From the NCBI GenBank assembly GCA_031976175.1, contig DALYLR010000039.1, forward strand, positions 1 through 26,292: a stretch of DNA of 26,292 nt, written 5' to 3'. Below the pieces are notes generated by a model. The model saw only the letters and a list, made by a program, of their open reading frames with translations, made no database searches and had not been told where the DNA came from. Source of the DNA: DMER01 sp003451645. Its GTDB lineage: Bacteria; Pseudomonadota; Alphaproteobacteria; Micropepsales; Micropepsaceae. Each line of letters starts with the position of its first letter. The stretch's first letter is position 1. A program made the translations under genes and the position numbers. Of this stretch, positions 6,977 to 13,897 are shown in pieces.

Positions 6977-7610
6977 CAGTGCGCACAAGCACGTCCGGAT
7001 CGGCGCGCTCGCGGAAGTCAATGTCCCTAAAGGCATAAGCGATCACGCCATCGCTCCCAACTACGAAGGTCGCTGGCACGGACAAGAACCACGCATTGTT
7101 GTCGAAGTAGACAGGCAGGTTCATGCCGTCATCCGCATAGATCGCCTGGAACTCTTGCGGCAGCTGGAACATCAATCCAAAGGCCAAGGCGACGCCGAAA
7201 TCGGCATCGATCAAGGTCTCATAAGGCAAGGCCATGGTCCGGCGCGCGATGACGCCATCCGCGCTGATGTGGCTCGTCACGGCAAAAAGCCGCCCGCCCG
7301 CGTCATGGATTTTCGCAGCCGCGTCTGCATGCGCTTGCATCTCCGCTGAGCACAATGGACACCAGGTGCCGCGGTTGAAGCTCAAGACCACAGGGCCTTC
7401 GGCCACGAGATCGCTTGCGGTCCACAATCGTCCGTGATTGGAAGGCAGTGCAAAGTCTGGGATCGTGTCGCCTTCGCGCAGGATGCCTTGACCAACGCCC
7501 GCGGCACTTAACTGCCGGATCAGGCGGTCATAGATCTCGTCCCACTCAGGGCCGTAGTTGCGGCGGATCTGAGCCAAGCGGGCAGCAAGGGTGGGCGGGA
7601 ACGAACGCAT
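6903..7610 (-). CDS. AhpC/TSA-type peroxiredoxin-like protein
   Basis: 235 residues from the ATG at 7610, which lies after GGGGG and matches where homologous sequence seems to begin (PPTLAARLAQIRRNYGPEWDEIYDRL). An in-frame ATG at 7658 would add 16 residues, without SD. The thioredoxin-fold part starts near GDTIPDFALP and holds the redox motif RGTWCPLCSAEM, a CxxC-type site in the position of the peroxidatic Cys. This is the peroxiredoxin-like group (COG1225-related) that reduces peroxides or acts as a thiol oxidoreductase; no signal peptide, so cytoplasmic. The last ~24 codons overlap the 3' end of the LysR gene on the other strand, and the basic tail there is not part of the conserved fold. 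It is divergent from the cupin gene, across a palindrome. Confidence 0.85.
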   Translation of the reverse strand: MRSFPPTLAARLAQIRRNYGPEWDEIYDRLIRQLSAAGVGQGILREGDTIPDFALPSNHGRLWTASDLVAEGPVVLSFNRGTWCPLCSAEMQAHADAAAKIHDAGGRLFAVTSHISADGVIARRTMALPYETLIDADFGVALAFGLMFQLPQEFQAIYADDGMNLPVYFDNNAWFLSVPATFVVGSDGVIAYAFRDIDFRERADPDVLVRTVKRLTAKRSHSKSRMPNLARGPNE

Positions 7611-7684
7611 GCATAAATCTACCCCCGGAACGTCTTCGGTGGAAAGCGAATTGCCCATAGCCGTGCGCTATAGGTTTCCTAGCC

Positions 7685-7705
7685 AACCGGTATTTCACTC
7701 CGGTT
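7685..7705. promoter_or_regulatory. Palindrome AACCGG-N9-CCGGTT between divergent genes
   Basis: Perfect 6-base arms (7685-7690 and 7700-7705), extendable to 7 of 8 bases, sit in the divergent intergenic region between the peroxiredoxin-like and cupin genes. Symmetry with a 21-base footprint fits an operator for a dimeric regulator controlling one or both genes. The regulator is unknown. Confidence 0.45.
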
Positions 7706-7780
7706 TGTGGGCTCACTAAAAGGGTGTTCATGCCTGGCGGCCAGTGCGGCCGGGGGCTTGAAACACATAGGAGCTCAATC

Positions 7781-8257
7781 GTGACCTCATCTCTCAAATT
7801 CATTGCCGCCTGCAGCGTCAGCCTGTTCGCTATGGCCAGTGCGCAAGCGGGCGAATGCCCCGCCGACAAAGTTGGCGTCGATGTGATGAAGCCGGGCGCA
7901 ACCGCCCCGGTTGGCGTGACCGATACCGTTCTGTCCGCGATCGACATCAGCAAGATCGTTCCCGGCGCCGAAGGCCGCATGCTGCGTCTGCGCCGCCTGG
8001 TCATCCAACCGGGCGGGATCGTTCCTTGGCACAGCCACGCCGAACGTCCGGCCAATATCTATGTCGTTGAAGGCGGCATCACCGAATATCGCAGCACCTG
8101 CTCGGTTCCTATCGAGCACAAGGCGGGTGAAGCGACCGGTGAATCGGTTGGCCTTTCGCACTGGTGGAAGAACAACACCACAAAGCCAACCGTGCTGCTG
8201 TCCTCTGATATCTTGCCCCCAGAAAAAATGAAGTCTGGTGCAGATCAGCACATGTAA
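7781..8257 (+). CDS. Secreted cupin-domain protein
   Basis: 158 residues. The GTG at 7781 is preceded by AGGAG at 7-base spacing, a much better start than the ATG at 7724. Residues 1-23 form a Sec signal peptide with likely cleavage after AQA, so the protein is periplasmic. Residues ~65-145 are a single cupin: the first motif contains HSHAERPANIYVVEG with His84 and His86 as probable metal ligands, and His127 lies in the second motif. Cys25 and Cys107 in the mature part could form a disulfide. The substrate is unknown; small secreted cupins of this kind may be dioxygenase-like, isomerase-like or ligand-binding. A hairpin follows the gene. Confidence 0.85.
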   Translation: MTSSLKFIAACSVSLFAMASAQAGECPADKVGVDVMKPGATAPVGVTDTVLSAIDISKIVPGAEGRMLRLRRLVIQPGGIVPWHSHAERPANIYVVEGGITEYRSTCSVPIEHKAGEATGESVGLSHWWKNNTTKPTVLLSSDILPPEKMKSGADQHM

Positions 8258-8317
8258 GCGGAACGTGATCCAGGCCCTCAAGGTTTGTGATCCAAAAAGA
8301 ACGGCCGCTTAGCATAG

Positions 8318-8352
8318 GTTCCTGGCGCTCTCTCAATGATAGCGCTAGGAAC
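8318..8352 (+). terminator. Hairpin after cupin gene, probable terminator
   Basis: GTTCCTGGCGCT (8318-8329) and AGCGCTAGGAAC (8341-8352) match at 11 of 12 positions around an 11-base loop. A pyrimidine-rich stretch TCTTCTCTCTTC follows. It separates the cupin gene from the MFS gene, which then probably has its own promoter or is attenuated. Confidence 0.5.
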
Positions 8353-8394
8353 TCTTCTCTCTTCAAAAAAGAACAGCGCCGCCGGAGCGGACCC

Positions 8395-9606
8395 ATGACT
8401 GCGATGATCCCGACCATCGACGCACAGCCGCACTCGAATGGCATGGCCCTGCGCCGCAACATGCTGATCGCGGTCATCAGTTTCCTGACCCTTGTCGATT
8501 TGTTCGCCGCGCAAGCGATCCTCCCCAGCCTGACCAAAGCCTTCAACGTCTCGCCAACCGCCATGAGCTTGGCGGTCAATGCCAGCACGGTGGGCATGGC
8601 GATTGCGGGGCTTGCGATTGCCTGGCTTGCGCGCGGCTTGACGCGGCGCACGGCGATTTGGATTTCGCTGGCTGTCCTTGCAATCCCAACAACACTTCTG
8701 GCGTCGACAACAGACCTCGGCACCTTTGCAGCCTTGCGCGTCGCACAAGGTCTGTGTATGTCGGCCGCCTTCACGCTCACCATCGCCTATCTCGCCGAGC
8801 ACTGCACCGCCGATGAAGCGGCGAGCGCACTGGCCGCCTATGTGACGGGCAATGTCGCTTGCAATTTATTTGGCAGACTGCTCTCCGCATCGGTCGCTGA
8901 CGGCTTTGGCATTGCCATCAATTTCTATGTCTTCGCAGCCCTCAATCTCGCTGGCGCCGCAATCGTCTATTACGGCCTCGACCGCACAGACCCGATGCAG
9001 AAATCAAGCCCCGCAATGGGCGGTACGTTCAGCGCCTGGGCTATGCATTTGAGCGATCCGGGTCTGAGGGCTGCCTTTGCGATCGGGTTCCTGATCCTGT
9101 TCGTGTTCATCGGCACCTTTACCTATGTGGGCTTTGAGCTGCGTCAGCCGCCCTTGTCTCTGGGTGCCATGCAATTGGGCCTCGTCTACTTTGTGTTTCT
9201 GCCCTCAATTCTCACGACGCCATGGGCAGGGGCTGCTGCGCATCATTTGGGAACGCGGCCGGTCTTTTGGGGTTCGATCGCGGTCTCGCTTGCAGCCCTT
9301 CCGCTCATGCTGATGGCCGACCTGAATAGCGTTCTCAGCGGACTGGCCCTGTTGGCGGCTGGCACGTTCTTTGCGCAAGCTGCAGCAACCGCCTATGTCA
9401 GCCGAGCAGCCACCATGGAGCGCGGTGCTGCCAGCGGCCTCTATCTTGCCAGCTATTACATTGGCGGCCTAGCAGGTACAGCCGTTCTTGGCCCACTTTA
9501 TCAGTATGCGGGCTGGCAAGCCTGCGTCGCGGCCCTCGGCGTTGCACTCATTGCTGCCGCCGTGCTTGCCTTTTCGTTGCGACTTCCCCCAACCACGCAG
9601 TCCTAG
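8395..9606 (+). CDS. MFS transporter (YnfM-like drug/sugar efflux type)
   Basis: 403 residues from the ATG at 8395, which has GGAG at 7-base spacing; an upstream in-frame start at 8287 would add a hydrophilic leader crossing the hairpin and is rejected. About 12 hydrophobic segments can be counted, with a central hydrophilic linker near FSAWAMHLSDPGLRAA. The loop after the second segment, ARGLTRRTAIW, corresponds to the MFS motif A region, and RVAQGLCMSAAFTLTIAYLAE matches the fourth-helix region of the DHA1/YnfM group. Inner-membrane proton-coupled efflux is likely; the substrate is unknown. The stop is 23 bases before the dehydrogenase start, so the two and the patatin gene may form one operon. 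Confidence 0.87.
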   Translation: MTAMIPTIDAQPHSNGMALRRNMLIAVISFLTLVDLFAAQAILPSLTKAFNVSPTAMSLAVNASTVGMAIAGLAIAWLARGLTRRTAIWISLAVLAIPTTLLASTTDLGTFAALRVAQGLCMSAAFTLTIAYLAEHCTADEAASALAAYVTGNVACNLFGRLLSASVADGFGIAINFYVFAALNLAGAAIVYYGLDRTDPMQKSSPAMGGTFSAWAMHLSDPGLRAAFAIGFLILFVFIGTFTYVGFELRQPPLSLGAMQLGLVYFVFLPSILTTPWAGAAAHHLGTRPVFWGSIAVSLAALPLMLMADLNSVLSGLALLAAGTFFAQAAATAYVSRAATMERGAASGLYLASYYIGGLAGTAVLGPLYQYAGWQACVAALGVALIAAAVLAFSLRLPPTTQS

Positions 9607-9629
9607 CCCCCAAGAAGGAGACGTTCCAA

Positions 9630-10463
9630 ATGGCATTCCCCACCTTGTCTTCCGGTCCATCGTCAATGCCGTCCGTGCGGGCACTGAAAGGCAAAACAGC
9701 GCTTGTCACAGGATCGACCAGCGGCATTGGTCTCGGCATCGCCACGGCGCTCGCCCATGCGGGTGCGTCGGTGGTCCTCAATGGTCTTGGCAATGCGGAT
9801 GCGATTGAGCAGACGCGCGCCGCATTGGAGCGCGCCGCGGATGTGAAAGTGCGCTTTGATGGCGCTGATCTCTCCAAGGCCGCCGATTGCGTGGCTATGG
9901 TCGAACGGGCCGAGTCCGCCTTTGGCAAGCTCGATGTCCTGGTCAATAACGCAGGCATCCAGTTCGTATCCCCGATTGAGAACTTCCCGCCGGAGAAGTG
10001 GGACGCTATCCTCTCCCTCAACCTTTCTGCGGTGTTTCACGCCAGCCGGGCGGCCTTTGGCGGCATGAAAGCGCGCAAATTCGGCCGCATCATCAATATC
10101 GCCTCTGCCCACGGCCTTGTGGCCTCGCCGTTTAAGTCGGCCTATGTCGCGGCAAAGCATGGCGTCGTTGGCCTGACCAAAGTCATTGGCTTGGAAGGGG
10201 CGGAGCACAACGTCACCGCCAATGCGATTTGCCCCGGTTATGTGTGGACGCCCCTGGTTGAGAAACAAATCGATGATCAGGCCAAGGCCCACAACATCTC
10301 GCGTGAGGCGGTCATCCGCGATGTCTTGCTGGCCCAGCAGCCCAACAAGAAGTTCGCAACCGTTGAGGAAATGGGCGCCTTGGCGGTCTTCCTCGCCAGC
10401 GATATGGCGGCCTCTATCACGGGCACCGCTCTTCCCGTCGACGGCGGTTGGACAGCTCACTAG
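9630..10463 (+). CDS. bdhA: 3-hydroxybutyrate dehydrogenase (SDR family)
   Basis: 277 residues. The reaction is NAD-dependent interconversion of D-3-hydroxybutyrate and acetoacetate, in polyhydroxybutyrate breakdown. The cofactor motif is TGSTSGIG (28-35), followed by NNAG (106-109). The catalytic tetrad is Asn131, Ser159, Tyr172 and Lys176 (SAYVAAK). The segments NIASAHGLVASPFKS, ANAICPGYVWTPLVEKQI and the end DGGWTA are hallmarks of this subfamily. GGAG about 9 bases before ATG 9630 supports that start; the resulting ~18-residue extension ahead of LKGKTALVTG is longer than usual, and the ATG at 9666 is the alternative. It lies between an MFS gene and a patatin gene, probably in one transcript. 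Confidence 0.92.
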   Translation: MAFPTLSSGPSSMPSVRALKGKTALVTGSTSGIGLGIATALAHAGASVVLNGLGNADAIEQTRAALERAADVKVRFDGADLSKAADCVAMVERAESAFGKLDVLVNNAGIQFVSPIENFPPEKWDAILSLNLSAVFHASRAAFGGMKARKFGRIINIASAHGLVASPFKSAYVAAKHGVVGLTKVIGLEGAEHNVTANAICPGYVWTPLVEKQIDDQAKAHNISREAVIRDVLLAQQPNKKFATVEEMGALAVFLASDMAASITGTALPVDGGWTAH

Positions 10464-10507
10464 ATTCTCGAAGCGCGACTCACACAGACCCAAAGGGACC
10501 CAGGACC

Positions 10508-11641
10508 ATGGCCAAGAACACAAATACGGGCGCGGTGAAGCACATCAATTTGGGCCTTCAGGGGGGTGGTTCCCACGGAGCCTTTAGCTGGGGTGTGCTC
10601 GATCATCTCCTGCAGGATGAGCGAATTGCCATCGAGGCTTTGACCGGTGCGTCAGCAGGGGCGGTTAATGCGGTCGTGCTCGCGGATGGCTTGGCCGAAG
10701 GCGACCGCGAACATGCCCGCAAACACTTGCATGAATTCTGGCATGCGATCGCCTCGGCAGGTGCTGTCAGCCCCTTGCGCCGCTCGCCACTTGAAGCTGC
10801 GCGCGGCGGCTGGAGCCTCGATAGTTCGCCGGGCTATATCTGGTTCGACATGCTGTCGCGCTTTGCCAGCCCCTATGACCTCAATCCGCTCAACCTGAAC
10901 CCGCTCAAATACATTCTCGAGCGGCATGTCGATTTCGACCGGGTGCGCAAGGGCGCGGTGCAGCTTTATGTCTCGGCCACCAATGTGGAGACAGGCCGTC
11001 CCAAGGTCTTTTCCAAGGAGGACCTGACCGTAAATCATATCCTCGCCTCTGCCTGTTTGCCGTTTATGTTCCACGCCGTCGAAATAGACGGCGTGCCCTA
11101 TTGGGATGGCGGCTATATGGGCAATCCGCCGCTCTGGCCGCTCTTTGACAATTCTGCGTCAGACGATGTTGTCATCGTACAGATCAATCCGATCCGCAGA
11201 CCTGGGGTTCCGCGCAGTGCCCGCGAAATCCTGAACCGTCTGAATGAGATTACCTTCAACGCCTCACTCCTTCGGGAGCTGCGCACGGTTGATTTCGTTA
11301 CACGCCTTATGGATGAGGGCCGCATGGAAGGAACAGGCTACCGCCGCGTGCTGGTCCACATGATTGCGGACGAGATCACTCTGCCCTCCCTGGGCGCATC
11401 GTCGAAAATGAATACCGAGAATGCCTTCCTTCATATGCTTTTTGAAAAAGGCCGCCAGGCGGCACATGTTTGGCTGCGCGATCACTTTGATGATGTTGGC
11501 AAGGCTTCGAGCGCCGACATCCGCAAGCTCTTCATGGGCGAGGACGACGCGCTGGATGGGGCCCGCATCAAGCGTCAGGCCAAATACCAGGAAGAACCAG
11601 TCAAGCCAAAGGCCGGGAAAGGACGCACTGCCGCGGAGTAA
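10508..11641 (+). CDS. Patatin-like phospholipase/hydrolase with DUF3734-type C-terminus
   Basis: 377 residues. GGGA precedes ATG 10508 at about 9 bases; the in-frame ATG at 10448 overlaps the dehydrogenase and is rejected. The oxyanion loop is LQGGGSHGAF (17-26), the nucleophile is Ser49 in GASAG, and the dyad Asp is Asp200 in YWDGGYMGNPP. The later part with SAREILNRLNEITFNASLLREL matches what is called DUF3734. The C-terminal tail (from about 350) is Lys/Pro-rich and probably disordered. Such genes are often found next to 3-hydroxybutyrate dehydrogenase in alphaproteobacteria, which suggests a role at PHB granules or membranes (lipase or depolymerase-like), but the substrate is not proven. 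No signal peptide. Confidence 0.9.
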   Translation: MAKNTNTGAVKHINLGLQGGGSHGAFSWGVLDHLLQDERIAIEALTGASAGAVNAVVLADGLAEGDREHARKHLHEFWHAIASAGAVSPLRRSPLEAARGGWSLDSSPGYIWFDMLSRFASPYDLNPLNLNPLKYILERHVDFDRVRKGAVQLYVSATNVETGRPKVFSKEDLTVNHILASACLPFMFHAVEIDGVPYWDGGYMGNPPLWPLFDNSASDDVVIVQINPIRRPGVPRSAREILNRLNEITFNASLLRELRTVDFVTRLMDEGRMEGTGYRRVLVHMIADEITLPSLGASSKMNTENAFLHMLFEKGRQAAHVWLRDHFDDVGKASSADIRKLFMGEDDALDGARIKRQAKYQEEPVKPKAGKGRTAAE

Positions 11642-11709
11642 TACCTGCTTTAGGGCCTAGAATTGCGCGTTTTCTTTAGCTATTCTCCCGCTAGAGCTGG
11701 GGGATATTC

Positions 11710-11931
11710 ATGTCCGAGATGGCTGTTGAAGTGGCGCTGATTTGCCTGGGCATTTATGCCGGAATCGGCCTGGCTTTTGCTGTCCCGTTCCTCATGTGGG
11801 GAGCGGTACGCATGGACCATGGTGTTGAGGGTTCGGGCGTCGCGGCTCGCGTGATCCTGATCCCCGGTGTCATTGCGCTGTGGCCCTATTTGTTCCTGCG
11901 GCTGCTCAGCGGCGCCAAATTCAAGGGGTAA
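11710..11931 (+). CDS. Small two-helix membrane protein, first gene of redox cassette
   Basis: 73 residues with two hydrophobic segments (about 5-30 and 46-66) joined by a short loop (RMDHGVEGSG). GGGGG lies about 8 bases before the ATG. No family is recognised. It is separated by only three bases from the next tiny gene and is followed by the heme/Rieske fusion, so it is likely a subunit or assembly factor of the same complex. A single His (37) lies in the loop. Position as first gene after a 68-base gap suggests that the cassette promoter is just upstream. Confidence 0.75.
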   Translation: MSEMAVEVALICLGIYAGIGLAFAVPFLMWGAVRMDHGVEGSGVAARVILIPGVIALWPYLFLRLLSGAKFKG

Positions 11932-11934
11932 GTC

Positions 11935-12069
11935 ATGCGCAGACCGTACCGGCGCCTGCATCTGTTTGTCTGGGTGATTTTGGGGGCGGCGGTAGCGGCC
12001 GGAGGATTCGCGGTTTTGTCGCTGCCGGTGCCTGACCGCACCGAAGCGTTTCAGCCATCTGCAAATTAA
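11935..12069 (+). CDS. Tiny single-pass membrane protein, 44 aa
   Basis: Starts with ATG three bases after the previous stop (AAGGGG overlaps that stop and acts as SD) and ends in TAA at 12067-12069, eleven bases before the next ATG. The protein has a basic N-terminus (MRRPYRRLH), one hydrophobic helix (about 10-30) and a short polar tail, thus a likely N-in single-pass inner-membrane protein. It is too short for many gene callers. The tight packing between two membrane genes is the main support for it being real; no family is recognised. Confidence 0.65.
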   Translation: MRRPYRRLHLFVWVILGAAVAAGGFAVLSLPVPDRTEAFQPSAN

Positions 12070-12079
12070 GGGGATCACG

Positions 12080-13132
12080 ATGGCTGCGACTTACAAAGCA
12101 ATCGGTTGGAACCGGCACAAAGTCATCTATGACCTGATCGCCCTCACCGGTGTAGGCCTTTATATCGGCGGCTTTGTCGTGTTGACCCCGATGCTCAATC
12201 CTGAGGCGGCCAATACGTCGCCTGAGATTTTGGTGATTAGCGCGCTGGGCGCCTGCGCCTTTTTTCTTCTGCACGTGGTTTTGGCAATTGGCCCGCTGGC
12301 GCGGTTGTCGCCAGCCTTCTTGCCGCTCCTCTATAACCGGCGCCATTTGGGCGTTTTGCTGTTCATCGTCGCGTTGGGACATGGCGCGTTTGCGCTCGTC
12401 TGGTACCACGCCTTTTCGGTCACGAACCCGTTGGTGTCGATCTTCCTCGACACGGGCGATTATCAAGGCATCGCTGGCTTTCCCTTTGAAGTCCTTGGGC
12501 TGGCGGCCCTTGCGATCCTTTATGTGATGGCTGCGACCAGCCATGATTTCTGGCTCAACAATCTGTCCCCGCGCCTGTGGAAGGCGCTGCATATGCTGGT
12601 CTATGTGGCCTACGCCCTTTTGGTTGGGCATGTGCTGCTGGGGGCCGCGCGCGAGAGCGGGGATCCTGGTGTCTATGCTTGGGTGACGCTGGGTGGCTTT
12701 GCCTTTATCGCCGGACTGCATCTGACCGCTGGCCTCTTGTCCTGGAGCCAGGACGCCGCGACCGACCGCTTGGTGCGCGATGGCTGGCTGGAGCTTGGGC
12801 CTGCTCTGTCGATCCCGGACAATCGCGCGCGGATTATTTCGCCACCCGCTGGCGAAAAGATCGCCGTCTTCCGCTATGACGGTAAGGTCGCGGCCGTGTC
12901 TAATGTCTGCCGCCATCAAATGGGCCCGTTGGGAGAGGGCAAGGTCGTTGACGGCTGTATCACCTGCCCGTGGCATGGCTGGCAGTACAAGCCCGATACG
13001 GGTAAATCGCCGCCGCCCTATCTTGAGACCGTTCAGACCTATCCAGTGAAAATCGTCAATGGGTCGGTCTTTGTCCGCCCTGTCCCATGCCCTGTCGAGA
13101 TGCCCTCCACCCCAGCAGTCATTGGAGCCTGA
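12080..13132 (+). CDS. Ferric-reductase/MsrQ-like heme membrane domain fused to Rieske [2Fe-2S] domain
   Basis: 350 residues with AAGGGG before the ATG. Residues ~15-225 form about six transmembrane helices in the style of ferric-reductase-like/MsrQ domains: GPLARL (71-76), YNRRHLGVLLFIVALGH, and LWKALHMLVYVAYALLVGH. Candidate heme ligands are His65, His101, His171 and His184. Residues ~240-335 are a Rieske domain with Cys277-x-His279 and Cys296-x2-His299 (ITCPWHGWQY), all four cluster ligands present. The enzyme should pass electrons between a [2Fe-2S] cluster and membrane hemes. The usual flavin/NAD domain of ferric reductases is absent, so the Rieske domain may be the input module. Neighbours on both sides are small or anchored membrane proteins. 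The electron donor and acceptor are unknown. Confidence 0.88.
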   Translation: MAATYKAIGWNRHKVIYDLIALTGVGLYIGGFVVLTPMLNPEAANTSPEILVISALGACAFFLLHVVLAIGPLARLSPAFLPLLYNRRHLGVLLFIVALGHGAFALVWYHAFSVTNPLVSIFLDTGDYQGIAGFPFEVLGLAALAILYVMAATSHDFWLNNLSPRLWKALHMLVYVAYALLVGHVLLGAARESGDPGVYAWVTLGGFAFIAGLHLTAGLLSWSQDAATDRLVRDGWLELGPALSIPDNRARIISPPAGEKIAVFRYDGKVAAVSNVCRHQMGPLGEGKVVDGCITCPWHGWQYKPDTGKSPPPYLETVQTYPVKIVNGSVFVRPVPCPVEMPSTPAVIGA

Positions 13133-13135
13133 GGC

Positions 13136-13897
13136 ATGGCCACGCCAAACACCGATGACGACTTCTATGTAGGCTATCTCAAGATGCCGCGGCGGCTGGC
13201 CCGCGCGGTTGGCGCATTGGTCGTGTTGTTGATCGGCCTCGTGGCACTCGACCTCTATGTCATCAGCCTCATGCAGCAGCGGCCTGGTCCCGGCAGCTGG
13301 GCCGAAACGCCGGTGGTGCTGAGCGGCGAGTTGAGCCGCGATCCCTATCCCATTCTGTGGACGGAGGAGTCTGGGCGCCGCGTGCCCTACATGCTGATTG
13401 CTGACACCAAGCGCAGTGCCGAGACCTTTCTGGCGGGCGTGCCTTCGGGTCCAATTGCTTTAACCGGGCTTGTCATCACACGGACGGATTTCCCGGGCCT
13501 TAAAATGTTTGAGATCGGCGCGAATGCTGTAACTGAGGCGGGGACGCTTCCGGCGCCAATGGCCCCTGTCCAAAGCGAGGCTCTGGGCGAAGTGGCGCTG
13601 AAGGGCGAGATCGTCGATTCCAAATGCTGGTTCGGGGTCATGCGGCCAGGCGAGGGCCGTGTGCACAAAGGTTGCGCCACCGTCTGCATCAAGGGCGGGA
13701 TCCCGCCGGTATTTGTCACGCGCACCGCGGAGGGAAAGCCGACCGCCTATGTGATGACAGGGCCAGATCGCCAAGCTATCAAGCCCGATGAGATCAAAGC
13801 CCTTGTCGCTGATCCAGTGAGCGCAACCGGCATCCTGGTGCGTCATAATGGGCTGCTTTATCTGGAGACGGACATTTCCAGCTTGCGCAAGCTCTGA
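13136..13897 (+). CDS. Membrane-anchored protein with Cys/His cluster, partner of the Rieske fusion
   Basis: 253 residues, starting three bases after the Rieske gene stop with GGAG and GAGG just upstream. The N-terminus is cytoplasmic (about 20 residues), one helix spans ~22-46, and the remainder is probably periplasmic. Residues ~155-192 contain a conserved-looking block, DSKCWFGVMRPGEG then HKGCATVCIKGGIPP, giving Cys164, His177, Cys180 and Cys184. These could bind a metal or form a redox disulfide. I do not recognise a named family, though this block resembles uncharacterised proteins found near Rieske/ferric-reductase genes. Its last 40 bases overlap the end of the convergent flavoprotein gene. 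Confidence 0.8.
   Translation: MATPNTDDDFYVGYLKMPRRLARAVGALVVLLIGLVALDLYVISLMQQRPGPGSWAETPVVLSGELSRDPYPILWTEESGRRVPYMLIADTKRSAETFLAGVPSGPIALTGLVITRTDFPGLKMFEIGANAVTEAGTLPAPMAPVQSEALGEVALKGEIVDSKCWFGVMRPGEGRVHKGCATVCIKGGIPPVFVTRTAEGKPTAYVMTGPDRQAIKPDEIKALVADPVSATGILVRHNGLLYLETDISSLRKL

Noticed and set aside
9663..10523. Minus-strand open frame (286 codons) across the dehydrogenase
   Set aside because: Antisense shadow of the SDR gene, whose catalytic residues are all present on the plus strand.
11933..12976. Long minus-strand open frame (347 codons) across the redox cassette
   Set aside because: It lies antisense to the Rieske fusion, which has clear motifs; its composition (Arg/Gln/His-rich) is that of a shadow frame.
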